From Argentina anserina (taxonomy: Eukaryota; Streptophyta; Magnoliopsida; Rosales; Rosaceae), in the NCBI RefSeq assembly GCF_933775445.1, contig NC_065877.1, positions 4,464,001-4,528,000 on the forward strand: DNA of 64,000 bases, read 5' to 3'. The notes beneath the pieces are model-generated. The model was given only the letters and a program-made list of their open reading frames with translations. It had not been told where the DNA came from and did not search any database. The first letter of the stretch is position 1, and the number at the start of each line of letters is the position of its first letter. The position numbers and the translations under genes are program-made. Shown here piece by piece: positions 12,501 through 24,305 of the stretch.

Positions 12501-12925
12501 TCAGCCTGACTCTCCTCCGACACCAAAGTAACAGACCCCGCCCTCGCTATCGTCTGTCCCGCTGAAGCCTCATTCTGCTGAAGACCACTCTCCCTCAACT
12601 GCCCAACTACTAAACCCCCTCCCTCCCTTTCAAGCTCCTGCTCCCCTGCACCGATTATCCTAATCGAAACCTCCCGATCATTGCTCAACTGATCAGCCTG
12701 ATCACGGTGCTGCTCCCTGAACGCGGCAGCGCTGCGGCCACCAATCAAAGACTCGCCTTCTTGGTGACCGGACCGGCCACGCAAAAGCCCTGAGTATTCC
12801 AGCAATGCAGACAGTGGGGCCTGTATAAAATTCGAAGCAGACAACATCCCATATCTCCTAGAACTACCACTATTGCCCGACACCGGAGCTCTATACGAGT
12901 CCAGATTGCCACCTGGCGCTTCCAT
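9559..12925 (-). CDS. RNFT1-like membrane RING-type E3 ubiquitin ligase
   Basis: Eight exons on the minus strand join in frame: 12925-12301, 12057-11981, 11893-11725, 11270-11182, 10940-10776, 10643-10566, 10010-9907, 9664-9559, giving 470 residues. The first about 185 residues are hydrophilic, rich in Gly, Ser and Glu, and probably disordered. Several membrane segments follow, starting with [17 protein letters not shown], then [29 protein letters not shown] and others. A C-terminal C3HC4 RING spans residues 409-446 ([18 protein letters not shown]). The arrangement matches human RNFT1/RNFT2 and, from memory, Arabidopsis At5g01960. It is likely an E3 ligase of the ER or another endomembrane, with the RING facing the cytosol. 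All eight zinc ligands are present, so it should be active. Confidence 0.92.
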
Positions 12926-13480
12926 TTCCCTAAAACGTCCAAACCCTAACAGTGAAGAACCATCTCGGCAATCAATAAACTAAACTAAACAAAACCCGAA
13001 CCAAATTCATCGTCGAATATCATAAAGATTGAAACTTTCTACCGTATAAGCCAAGAAAACGAAATCAAAATTCGAATTAAAAGCAGGAATTGCGAGAAAA
13101 GAGAGAGAGAGAGAGAGGTGGACCTTCGAAAGCGCAGAGGTGATGGGGCTTCAAGGGAGAGACGGCATCGGAGAAGCCCGGAGTGGACGGAATCGCGCCG
13201 GCGGCGAGGCCAAGACGGAATCTTGGGGCGGCCGGGAGTGGAATTGGGGGATGATGATGATGATGATGAGTGGAGAGGGCTAGGGTTTGGAGAGAAATGT
13301 GAGGAGAAGAGAGAAGGTGATTGGGAATTAGGGAAAGGAAGAAAGAATTGGTATTCTGATTTTGGGTTTGATTGAGTGTGTGGAATTGGTTTCTCTTTCT
13401 CGCACGCACAACGAGGAAGAGAGCGCGAGAAGAGAAGAGAAGAGAAGGGAAGGCCTCAAGAACAAATGAATACAAGACAA
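12926..13480 (-). other. 5' leader and promoter of the RNFT1-like gene
   Basis: CT-rich when read on the gene strand, with a (GA)n run at about 13101-13117. Overlapping frames on both strands here are low complexity. A leader intron cannot be excluded. Confidence 0.4.
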
Positions 13481-14860
13481 ACTCTCTTTCTCTCGTTTTC
13501 TCTTTTGGTTTTATTTTATTTTTCAGGATTGTTGACCAATGTCAACAACCCCACTCAAAAATTCTATGTATATTAGTACAGTCAAAATACTTGAACCGTA
13601 TCAGTGCTGATGAACCCGTACGCATGACATAAAACGTCGTCGTATTTGAAGCATTCTATTGGACACTGTATATTGAACCCCTTTTCTAAAGCCCATCTAT
13701 ATCAATATTCAATAATCAGTTAATTACACTCCGCTTAATCAGAGGATTCAAAGCCCATATTAAGTAATCCAGCTCATTTTGAAGGGAAGCGACACATGTA
13801 GGGTTAGGGTTTTTACGAACCTTAATTAGATGAGCGAAGCTTTTATTATGAGGCAGGGAATTATCCTATGTAATCCTCTTGTTTTTAGTTATCACTTTTG
13901 AGTTTTGATCGATCCAACCTCCCGATTTTCATATGTTTTTTTCTTCCTTTTTGAAAGTGAGGTCAAACAATTCATTGATATAAAAAAATTACAATTAACG
14001 ATAATACGATATGATGCAAAAATGCATATAAATAAATAAAAAACATGCAATTTAAATTTTTCGGTGAAAAATAAAAAACTATTCATGACTTTCATTTTGA
14101 ATGTGCTCATCCCTGGTTATAGCTGAAGTGAACAAGAATATATCCTCGATCCTCAATTATTATTCGTAGACACTAGCACAGGTTTAAAAGTATCCATGCC
14201 ATAACTTCTGATGCATTCTCATGAACAATTTTTTTCTCAAGGATCTCGTTTGTGCAGTGCTTATAAAACCAGAGTGATCGGTGGTGGTCAGTCCGCCAGT
14301 GGGCACAAAGATCTCTCTATGCCGCGACATTCCGGCCAGTTAATAAACAATGAGGTAGCGGCAGTGGATAGGAAGTACAAACAATCAAAAATGGTTTAGT
14401 AGACTAGCTAGAAATTAAGGGATGTTTGGTAGATATATACAAGTTGTTTGCTCAGTAATAATGTTCAAGAGAATGGTGTTCATTTGTTTGCATAGTGTTG
14501 TTATGCTGAAAAGCTTGAGTACGTATGTACCAGCATGTTGCACCAGTGCCTACGGTAACAGCTGATTTTTCAAGGATTGGCTGCTTACTTCCAACTAATA
14601 TATTCGGTAAGGAGCAATTTAATACAGACCTAATATGATATGAATATATGGGCTATAATATATTTGGAAGAATCGAAATGGCCAGTTGTGGGAAGCTTCT
14701 ATATATATGGTGGCTATGTTGGTTGAGCCACTTGAGCGAGTTTGCTAAAAAGCAATTCAAATACATTCGAACAGACTCCAAGGGTACAATGAAGTCGATG
14801 GGAGACTCCAAAACTTAATTGGTTTGTGAATAGAATTGTAATCGCGATGGCTTTCTCTTG
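13481..14860. other. Intergenic, no gene seen
   Basis: AT-rich. The small plus frame at 14211-14399 has no recognisable domain. Confidence 0.4.
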
Positions 14861-14871
14861 GCTTCTACAAT

Positions 14872-14964
14872 TAGAGGGGGAATGGGAGTTGCGAATGCGA
14901 TTCCTGACCATGGTGGCACATTTAGGGCAGCTGCTTGCAATAATGTAGCGCAACTTGATCACTA
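14872..14964 (+). pseudogene. Possible RNase H (RVT_3) remnant of a non-LTR retroelement
   Basis: The plus strand encodes GGMGVANAIPDHGGTFRAAA, which resembles the GGxGxVIRDHxGxFxAA motif of the RNase H-like domain found in plant LINE-type elements. Frames before and after are broken. The similarity is by eye only. Confidence 0.35.
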
Positions 14965-15314
14965 TATTTCTCAATTTTTTATGCAGATCAAACACATATA
15001 TATATAGCTCGCACTTTATGAAGGTACGAAACTGGGTCAAGCTCGATATCTACAGCTTGATAAGGTAGAGTTAAAACAGATCGCATCGCCTAATACAAGT
15101 GATTGCATTGAAGTAATTAATTGAAGCTACGTACAGAGTACAGACTCTAATTTAGATTCCGATCATAACTTTTTACAAGAAAAAATGAAAAGAAAAAACA
15201 ATTAATCCTGGATTGACGTCATACCGGGTGGTAGCGACCTGTATCGAGAAATCTCCGTTTATTCTTTCTGCCCCATTTTAAGACCTGAAGCGTTTTAGGG
15301 TCAGGGTTTGAGAT

Positions 15315-16344
15315 ATGGAGCACGGAGGCAAAATTGCTCGACGAAGGAAAGAAGTGACTAAGAAGATGGATGCACGAAGATGGGAGGAACCAGACATGGA
15401 CTGCTTATCAAATATCTTTAGACGAATTGGAATGGAGTCGATCTCTGGTTTTGGCCATCCCTTAATTCGTCTGCAAATCGTAGTACGCATCAAGCCTCAA
15501 TCCTATGTGCTGGCAGTCTCTGTATTTTCCAGGTTTTGAACCTTAACCTCTGTTTACCATACATAAAGTTAAACATGATCGACCTGAGGGTTTTGGTCCC
15601 TTTTACGATAAGTATGTCGAGAAATATCAAATTGATAAGAAGCGCTTCTCCATCACTGCGTTTATAAAGTTGGTAGTCAATCGTATACGAAGAGGCGTTG
15701 AGATATGTTTCTGATGCATGTCCCAGCCTTTAGGGTTTTGATTTTGCCAGATGATTTAGTGATTTTCAAGCATTCCCAAATTATTGCGGAAGTAATTGGA
15801 AAGTGGAAATTATTGGAGCACTTGTGCTTGGGTGGCAACATCAAGAAAATTAGATCACAATTCATACAAGGCCGGCCAGCATCGCCACTTGAGCAAATAT
15901 TTCAAGACATTGTTGGATTTGGAGTCGAGGAACAAAAGGGAAAAGTATCACCATTATTTGGATCCAATATTGGTTCAGATCAGCGAGCACTGCAAGCATT
16001 TTACCGGTTTAAAACTTTTTGATGCCTGTGTTAAAGAACTCGAGGCATTTACAATTGTGAAGTTTCTTCCAAATCTGAAGCACTTGTGCGCCAGAGAATC
16101 TTACTTCAATCAAGATAGCCTCATCACAATACTGTGGGACTGCAAAACTCTCGAGCTTCTAGATGTTAGGAATTGTGAAGGATTTGAAGACGGTGATGAT
16201 GAAATATTGAAGCTTGCTTCCCATACCGAATTTATGTATGAGGGTTCTGCAACTCTAAACACTCAAAATGGTTTCCAGTGTGGTCTATTTGTCTACCCTA
16301 TGCTGCGAGACAATGGTCATGCTCGGATGTCCACCCACCACTAG
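15315..16344 (+). pseudogene. F-box/LRR-repeat protein pseudogene (At3g48880-like)
   Basis: The first frame starts at 15315 and encodes an F-box core, RRWEEPDMDCLSNIFRRIGM. The reading then needs a frame change, and the matching frame contains stops at conserved positions: LVLAIP, stop, FVCKS, stop, then YASSLNPMCWQSLYFPGFEP and a third stop. Further pieces, KYQIDKKRFSITAFIKLVVN, then RVLILPDDLVIFKHSQII in another frame, then SEHCKHFTGLKLF and LLDVRNCEGFEDGDDEI in a third, follow family order. The parent would have been a substrate adaptor of an SCF ubiquitin ligase. Several stops and shifts make this a clear pseudogene rather than a sequencing slip. No exon model removes them. Confidence 0.8.
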
Positions 16345-18540
16345 TTTCTCAATTGTTTTAGCTAGTTATGCGTATGGTATCTTTCTTTCTTACTCTTGTT
16401 GTATATGTTCTTTTTGGCCCCTTTGGATTGAAGCTAGCTAGCAGTTGTTATTATAATGTCTAAACCAAAGAAGGCTTCTCTTTCTTTTCCTCATCTCTAC
16501 CCCATTTCGTCACTTGTTTGGCACTGTTTTGCTTCTTAATTGATACTAGATCAATTCCAGTTATTTAAGAACTTAAGATCTTGAGCCCCCTGTGGCCCTT
16601 CGCCTTGAACCAAAAGAGTGCCAATAGGTCTCGCTCGGGTGCATCATGCATGAGCCAAGATTAGCATATTGTATGTATGTATGTATGTACTAAGTAATGA
16701 GCTGAGTATAATGGGTCGGGTCTTGGGTTTTAAGGGTTGAGCTCCTCGGGTTACGTTGGCTTTGTTTTGGGTGGAGGAGATACGCAATTGAAGCGTAAGA
16801 GAGGGGTCAGCTTGGTCATTACGCACTGTGACTGAACCAGAGCCCCGGGGTGGCTTTACATCTCACATTCTCACTGTTCCATTTTGGGTCCACAGCGTCG
16901 AGCACCTTGGGGTTTTTCATGTGCCCCGCGGCGTACTTTAGCATTCCTGACCTGTAGTCTGCGGGCTCAGTTTCATAGTTACAGAAACGAGATCATAATG
17001 AGCTGGTTTTAGTGCTACAGAATCTTATATACCATATTTAGAATTTTGGAAAAAAAAACTATTTATTATTATTTTTTGAGTTACGTAACACCCTAATTTT
17101 ATTTTCAAGAGAGAAAAAAAACCAGTTTAAGATTTCAAATATTCATCTTAAACATGTAAATAATAAATTATAGTATGAAAACATAAACAAACTTGTATAT
17201 AACTTTGATTTTCATAAAATAAACGCTCGAAATTAGTATTTACTAATGGAGATATAATATCATATGTACTTATGTGTTAACAGTATTTATTGTTGATTTC
17301 TTCAATCTTCACTCTAACAACATATTACAATCACTTTTGAATTACTTTGCTACACTATGATATAGATATTTAATTTTTAAATATATTTAAAAAATATAAA
17401 TTAAAATGTTATTAATTGAATAGTTTAAGGAAAAACATTGGTTCAAAATTGATGATGGTGATGGTTAATGAATGTAGTCGGAGAGCATTTAATTCTAACA
17501 CACTGAAATAGACATTATTGTTTTGTTCTTGGATCTCAATCTTATTTTCCTAAGTCACGTAGATATTGAAATCGGGTATCAACGGCTTTAATATCTTAGA
17601 TCAAGGTTGGCTAATTTTAGTACAATGAGATAAAAACACACAAATTAATGGAATGACTGCTTCACAAGTAAGTGAAGTAACTAACCAACCCATCCTTTGC
17701 ACACTAAATAAAGTTGCAACGTTGAACATTTCAAACCCCAGACTGAGTCTAGTGCTTCAGTAAGCATTTTTTTTCCAGCACAAATTAAGTTGGCTCCTTG
17801 GAGGCGCAGCATAAACCACCATTGAACCCTTGTTCACGAGCCTTATATCTCTCTCTGCACACAGATGCCTACTTTAATAGCTTCCATGGCCTGTGAGCTT
17901 CATCAAGTACATTTTGGCTCCTTTCACATTTTCTTTCAAAGCTGTGAAGTGTGTCACTTGGGATCTTTCACTTGGGTGTATAGTCACCCGATGTTTTCGC
18001 TTGTTGACCCAAATGCTGGTTCACATTGCTGCTAAGGTCTCTGTACGTCTGAACTTGCAGACATTGCACATTAGCCGTGATGGCGAACAAGGCAACAAAA
18101 GGACCTAAAATCAGTGTCGGATGAAGATTTTGATGGACCAAAATTGGGTAGAATATGTGAAAAGGAAGAACGACTTTGTGGGGTTAATCACAATCAAAAT
18201 ACACTGAACAAAGTGATTGAGGGCAATTCCTCCAAATGGAATATACCGTTATGAATTGACCAAAGTTATCATGAAATTCATTCGTGTAAAAATACCATTA
18301 AGAGTCGAAATTAGTGAAGCAAAAAAGGGGCAATAATGCAAACCCAGGAAAAAGTGCATAGACCTAAGTAAGAAGAACAATTCTGTGGGGTTTACTGTCT
18401 AAAAAATAGATTACACACCTGTAAATCACACAATCTTAAAGAAAAAAAAAAAGAAAAAAAAAAAGAAAAAAACAAAAGAAAAACCCTACAAATGAATAAT
18501 GAATAAACAGTAATAATACAGAGTAGGACACTCTGTAGAG
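16345..18540. other. Intergenic, no gene seen
   Basis: AT-rich with a (GTAT)n microsatellite at about 16672-16690 and an A-rich, G-interrupted tract at about 18440-18480. Minor frames are non-descript. Confidence 0.4.
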
Positions 18541-18542
18541 AG

Positions 18543-18550
18543 TATAAAAA
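18543..18550 (+). promoter_or_regulatory. Probable TATA box of the DUF1191 gene
   Basis: TATAAAAA precedes a CT-rich leader (TC run at about 18663-18680) and a long 5' UTR. A possible leader intron runs from GT at about 19220 to AG at about 19675. Confidence 0.4.
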
Positions 18551-19828
18551 AAATTGGACTATCAATTTGGTTTTTGTGGGTTTCTTGGGTTCCCATTATA
18601 ATCACCCACACTCCTCATTCTTTCTGTCTTTTTCTTCCGCTTCTTCACTTCCACCACTACATCTCTCTCTCTCTCTCTTTGTGTTTTCTGCAATCTCATG
18701 AGCTTATCTCTCAAATCTTGAAGTGATTTCTGGGCCTTAAACCCTCTTGTGGATCAATCACTGTTCATTTTAATCCCAGTTTTCTCGCTTCTCATAAAAA
18801 CCAAATCTTTTACTGCTTTCCCGGTATTTCAGCTCCTTCCATCTTCTTCCTCTTCTTCTCCAATTCGATTCCGAACCCATCACGGAGTCGAATTGAAGCT
18901 TTTCCATATAAACACTATTCACTGTATTCAGATTTAGTCAAAATGCAGACCATTTGTGGAGGGTGACCGCCATTAAAGCTCTGAATTTTTCTTTCACCTA
19001 CTTGCGTTTTGGGGTTGGTGCAAAAGCCATTTTGGTCATTTAGTGTGATTGAATGATGGGATTCTTCGAGAGTGTTCGTTTCTCACGTGCTTTTTGGTGG
19101 TTGATTGTTGGTCTCAATTTGCGTTTCATTGTGGGGTTTTGAGGTGCATGGTGTTTTCTGGTGTTCTTGCCCCAAATTGCTGTAGAAACCCCTGAAAGAT
19201 TCTGCATTGGAGCCGAGATCAGGTATTTAAGCTTCCATTGTTGAATTTGCTTTCTGGGTTTTTGTTTTTGGTGTTGTTACTGAGTAAAGGTTCTTGCTTT
19301 TTCTGTGTCTTTTGTGTTTTGGATGTGATTTTAGGTGGTTTGGTAATCAGGGTGCTTAGTTTTTGGATAGTTTGGAGAGGAAGGAGTGAGTGTTCTGGGT
19401 TTAAGTGTTGAATTTGATTCGTGCTGATTGTGTGTTTATGGAGCGGAATCATGGGTTTTGAGTCCTTTTGAGCAAGGAAGATTCCCAGTCTTAAAGTTCT
19501 TTGAGGTTTTGAGAGAGCTTGTATAACAAGGAACCCAAAAGGGAAAAGGAGAATCTTGATTTTGCAACGGCTGAAACCTTGAAAGCCGCTTTCTTTACAC
19601 TCAGAAGACATAGACTCTAGCAAGTTCCCGTTGTTCCTATTTATTTGGAGATTCATAAGTTTGATGGCATTGCAGCTTAGTTTTTAGAAATCTATTGCAC
19701 ATTTCAGTTACCATATCTTTGGATCCAAGGTGTTGTTTATCCGGGTGTTCAGTTAGTTCTCTGGGAATTCGGGTTTTGCCTGGTTGGTTCGAGCAGCATT
19801 GTTGGGATTTTGGCATTCCGAAGCATCG

Positions 19829-20764
19829 ATGGGGCTTCCTTTCCGAAGTCTCGCGATGCTAGTGGTTCTGATATGGTTATCACGGCTGGCTTATATCTCG
19901 GCACAGTTGGCTAGTGGCCCTCTCGATGTGCTTCTTCAAGATTATGCTTTCAGGGCCTTTGTTCATCCCAAGACTGGAGTTCCCTATGATGCACAGGTTC
20001 CTTCGAATTTGACTGGAATTCAGATTGCAGCTTTGAGGCTCAGGAGTGGAAGCTTGTACAGGAGAGGTGTAGTGTACAAAGAGTTTGAGTTCCCAAAGGG
20101 AGTCGATGAGACTCCATATGCGGAGAGGCTTGTCCTGGTGTACCAGAACTTAGGCAATTGGTCAATGGCGTATTATCCATTACCAGGACATTCTTACTTA
20201 GCTCCAGTGTTGGGTCTCCTTGCTTATGATGCTATTGATTTATCAGCAAAAAATTTACCATACTTGGATATCAAGGCAGGTGATAATCCCATAAAAATCA
20301 AATTTCAGGATGTGAAACCACACCCTGATGGCTCTGTGGTGAAGTGTGTTACTTTTAATTTGGATGGTACTATCGATTTCAGTGATGTCGGATCAGGCAA
20401 TACATGTTCAGCAGTCCAACAGGGGCACTTCTCTATTGTGGTCGAGTTCGTTGCTCCTGCTCCATCACCGGTCACCTCTATTACTCCCCCGAGTCCTGCT
20501 CCTGGTGGTCGAGGAAAGAAGAAGAGTAATTCAAAAACATGGATAATTGTTGGGTCTGTGCTCGGTGGATTAGCATTGTTGGCGTTGTTGGCATTCCTGG
20601 TACTCTGGGTGCGCAAATGCAGGGAAAGAAAACATTTGGAAGAGATGGAGAAGGCTGCAGATTTAGGAGAAGCTTTGCATATGACAACAGTTGGAGATAC
20701 AAAAGCACCTTCAGCGACGGTTACTCGAACACAACCTACAATTGAGCATGACTACGTGCCTTGA
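19829..20764 (+). CDS. DUF1191 single-pass membrane protein
   Basis: Single exon of 311 residues. I start at the ATG giving MGLPFRSLAMLVVLIW, because the open frame upstream has only a TTG. Residues 1-26 look like a signal peptide. The extracellular part contains SGPLDVLLQDYAFRAFVHPK, YNLG-type segments, and two Cys, CVTF and NTCS, that may pair. A Pro/Ser-rich juxtamembrane linker follows (APAPSPVTSITPPSPAPG). The membrane helix spans about 238-261 (WIIVGSVLGGLALLALLAFL), followed by a short basic then acidic cytosolic tail ending EHDYVP. This matches the plant-specific DUF1191 family (Arabidopsis At3g08600 by memory), whose biochemical function is not established. The topology suggests a plasma-membrane surface protein. 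Confidence 0.9.
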   Translation: MGLPFRSLAMLVVLIWLSRLAYISAQLASGPLDVLLQDYAFRAFVHPKTGVPYDAQVPSNLTGIQIAALRLRSGSLYRRGVVYKEFEFPKGVDETPYAERLVLVYQNLGNWSMAYYPLPGHSYLAPVLGLLAYDAIDLSAKNLPYLDIKAGDNPIKIKFQDVKPHPDGSVVKCVTFNLDGTIDFSDVGSGNTCSAVQQGHFSIVVEFVAPAPSPVTSITPPSPAPGGRGKKKSNSKTWIIVGSVLGGLALLALLAFLVLWVRKCRERKHLEEMEKAADLGEALHMTTVGDTKAPSATVTRTQPTIEHDYVP

Positions 20765-21769
20765 CTTTGCCACCCCATCTGTACAAGCTTCATGCCCTTT
20801 CCAAAACTTCAATTCCTGTGGATCACACACCCTCCTTGCTGTTTCTGCCTAGATTCTTTTGTTTCACTGTGAGTACAATAGAATTTTTGTGTAAATCTGT
20901 TATCACTCACCAATAGTTTACTATGATTCATTGTGGTGTTAAGTTTAGCACAGAGATTCTATATTTGTGATAAAATTAGTTGTTTCGTTGACAAGAAATC
21001 ATAAGCTTCATTTGGCCTTTTTTTTTTCATTGACTTCACCTTTTAGATATCATTGAACAATGATCGGAATCTGATCGTGTCGAGTTTGGCCTGGCTTCTT
21101 ATTCTGATTATTAGCAACAACTTCACGAGTTTGATTCTGGGGTAATCATGGTTTGTGTGAACCCTTTTGTCAGCTAAACAACATAAGAACTCTTTTTCCT
21201 TCTTTCTGAATGTGGAAACAAAACTTAACAATCCATATCTTCTTGGCAGAGATTGTGAAATCAATCCCTTTCTGCTATCTTTACTAGTGAGTTTTCAGTT
21301 TTTTGACTAATTGGTGCTATCCATACCGCAAATGGGTGAGAGCTACTTTATGTGATGTGATTAATCACCATCTAAAGGACTAAAAGGAGTGTCCAAATTC
21401 AGTAGTTATATGGAACTGCTGTCAGCTGTGCTTGTCTTGCTCTCTACCTACCACGTTTATATTTTCATATTTTTATTCCGACGAGATAGAAACATATTAG
21501 TTTTGATTGAACAACAAAAATATAATATCGTGGACCTAAAAGCAAGGCAATATTGGAATTATATATTATGGTATTTTATTATTAGGTATCTCATAAAAAA
21601 AAATCAATTTTTACACACTTAATTAGAAAAAAAATCGGGCAAAAATTATAAATTAGGAATTAGTTACTTTTTAAAAACTCTTATACCGATTGCCCACCAA
21701 TTTAACAATATTTACATGAGTGTCGCTGCCTATTTTATTTCTCCCTAAAAAAACAGAAGCAAAAAGCCA
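20765..21769. other. 3' UTR and intergenic, no gene seen
   Basis: The probable 3' UTR runs to about 20950, followed by AT-rich DNA. Confidence 0.4.
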
Positions 21770-22435
21770 GATGCAGACAAAGCATCTCTGCCTTCGATCT
21801 ATGCCTCGCCGAGCAAAGCGTGGAGGCGGAGAATATGAATTTGAGGCCGGAGAGGGACGACAAGGAGGTGGACTGTGAAGAAAAAGATGGCCGACGACGG
21901 AGGAGATCGAACTGCCTTACCTGCCGGAGCTCTAAAACCTCGATCTTTGATCCAACCCAAACTCTTGATATGCATCAGACCGATCTCGTCGCTATCAACA
22001 TCTTATTCCCGGGATATTCTGATGAAGGCGACATCCCAGCTCCTCTGTAGTACTCCCTCCGTGCTCCGCCGATGCAGATCTGAAGCCAAGGTCGTCAGTC
22101 TAGCAACAGGCTCCGACCAGAGGAGGGCGAGGTCGTCGGCGGAGGGATGGGCGACGGTGATGGCGTCATAGAAGAAGAAGGCGGGGAGCTGAAGGCTGAG
22201 CTCGAGGCTGGCGGCGGAACAAGGGCTACTGCTGAAACAGAGTCGCTGAAAAAGCCTAGATCGGAGAAGATGTGATGATGATTATGATGACATGAGTGCC
22301 CAAAGCAATTCTCTGGGTGCCCTCCTTAAAAATTCAAATTCTAAACCCACGCCTCGGCATCCAGTACAACCACCGCCCCTCGCCGCCGAACTCAAACCCC
22401 TCGCCCCGAAGTTTTTCTCCTACCTCTTTGTTGTC
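21770..22435. other. GC-rich island of unknown origin
   Basis: Clearly richer in G and C than both flanks, with overlapping open frames on the plus strand (21820-22050, 21875-22171, 22292-22486). I recognise no protein domain. It directly abuts the GTGTGAC repeat cluster, so it may be the captured or internal part of a transposon. It could also be a decayed gene. Confidence 0.4.
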
Positions 22436-23222
22436 AAGAATCACACCACATGTCACACTAGCTGTCACAAAACAATATTAGTATGACCGATAGTGTGACT
22501 GTCATATTTCACACTACATAGTCATATTGGTAATCACACTATAACTTCCAATGTAACTATTGGTGTGACTAGCTGTGTTACTATTGGTGTGACTAAATTC
22601 TAAATACTAAACTCTTGAGAAATCTTAAATTCTAAACGATAAATATTGTTATGCGCCGCTTCTTTTTTCATACGTTAGTGTGATTAACGGTGTGACCCCC
22701 TAATGTGGTTATTGTTATGCTTACCAGTGTGAAAACTGGTGTGACTCTTAGTATGGTGTGACAACGCCAATGTTGATATTTGGATTGTATGAGTTAATTT
22801 GAAAAGTTCAAGATCACATGACAATTACAGATGTTTGTTATTTATAGTTATTCTTCTTCTTGTTACAATATAGTCACACTACCAGATATAATGACAGTCA
22901 CAAATGTAGTTATAGCAACAATGACAGTCACAAATGTAGTTATTGCAACAACCAGTGTGATTACAAGTGTGACTGGTTGTGTGACTTCAAGTGTGACACC
23001 TAATGTGATTGGTGGTGTGACATAAGTGTGATATGCAGTGGACAACATTATAACTACCAATGTGACTCCTAGTGTGACAGCCACACTACCAGACACAATG
23101 GTAGTCACATAAGTATTTGTAATGGCAGACACACTAATAGTTACAAGTGCAATCACACTAACAGTCACAATATCCATATTGTAACTATCAGTGTGACTAG
23201 TAGTGTGACACCTGATGTGATT
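22436..23222. repeat. Cluster of GTGTGAC/GTCACAC repeats in both orientations
   Basis: Dozens of copies of GGTGTGACT, AGTGTGACA and their inverses occur over about 790 bp. A near-perfect tandem pair of 31 bp (ATGACAGTCACAAATGTAG unit) lies at about 22890-22950. Open frames across it translate to repetitive Val/Thr strings and are not genes. The density and mixed orientation resemble transposase-binding subterminal repeats, but no terminal inverted repeat was identified. Confidence 0.75.
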
Positions 23223-24305
23223 ATATTCGCTGGGTGCCGAGAGAAATTTGTAAATTTACGAAATTATGTTAAAACTCAAAGAAGATAAGTATGATTGTGC
23301 TCAGAATGAAACAATTATTTAGAATTATGGAGCCTTGGTTTTGCTGGAAAAACTTGGAGCACCGCCATGGACAATGACAACCCATTTTGAGGGTTTTTGT
23401 GCCTTATACAGTAGTCGATTCGGAGTGGGTACGATATCAAATGAAAGAGAGAAGATAGATCTTTCCAACGATACCAATCATGCTTAAATCTATTATCGGA
23501 CGTTAAAGTTATGACAAGAATAAGAAGAATGAAAAAGAAAAAAAGTGAGAAATAACAAAACAGTCAGTAAAATATTTAAAAAATATTTTTTTAATTTTTT
23601 TTTTAAATTTGTTGATATTTTTATAATTTTTAATTCAATGTGATGATGATATTTTAATTACATTTTCTTCATTAATTTTTTATAATTTAATATTGAATTT
23701 GGTGGTAAACAATAATTTACTCTTTATTTTAATCGGACCCATTAAACAAAGAATCATAGTACCAGTAGAAGCTACACAGCTCACATTAGCTTTCCAGCAC
23801 TACAGTTCATTCAGTGAAATCTATTGTCACCCATTTCTTATACAGATCACCCTCTTCTGGATCCATTTTCTGTTAAGGAGCAAAAGAATAAACTGCTACA
23901 GCTTCAGCATAAGACTTGGTTATAACTTATAACTGTCTAAATCTATTACGATTATGATTCTAGGGTCAAGCACTTGCACAGATCATCATCCTCTGGATGA
24001 ATTTTTGATGCAAAGATAACTCGAACCATGAATTGCATCATTTGTCACAGGTCAGAACATAAATGCATTGCTAGAGGAAATGGCCGTGGTCCTTGAGGAT
24101 CTGGTGAGATTATTAGGCTCTGTTCTCGATGAATGGACGTTGATGATAGACCTCTTCCAACTTGAGAGTTGAGACTGCCCTCTCACCTACTAGGGTTTCG
24201 GAACTGCCAAAACTCTATTGTTTTGTATGCTCCACCTGCATTGTGACAAATTAGACTCCTTTCAGTTAACCTCTAGCATCAGTTTTCTTAAATTTCGTTC
24301 AAGAT
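23223..24305. other. Intergenic, no gene seen
   Basis: AT-rich, including a very T-rich stretch at about 23576-23690. No domain is visible. Confidence 0.4.

Noticed and set aside
12906..13475. Overlapping frames on both strands, including a His-rich stretch
   Set aside because: They fall in the leader and promoter of the RNFT1-like gene and translate simple repeats such as (GAT)n and (GA)n.
14211..14399. 62-residue plus-strand frame
   Set aside because: No domain, no splice or promoter context, and average composition for chance frames.
19219..19656. 145-residue minus-strand frame
   Set aside because: Lies within the DUF1191 5' leader region on the opposite strand, with low-complexity Lys/Thr/Asn content.
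22863..23177. 104-residue Val/Thr-rich minus-strand frame
   Set aside because: It only reflects the GTGTGAC repeat; no start context or domain.
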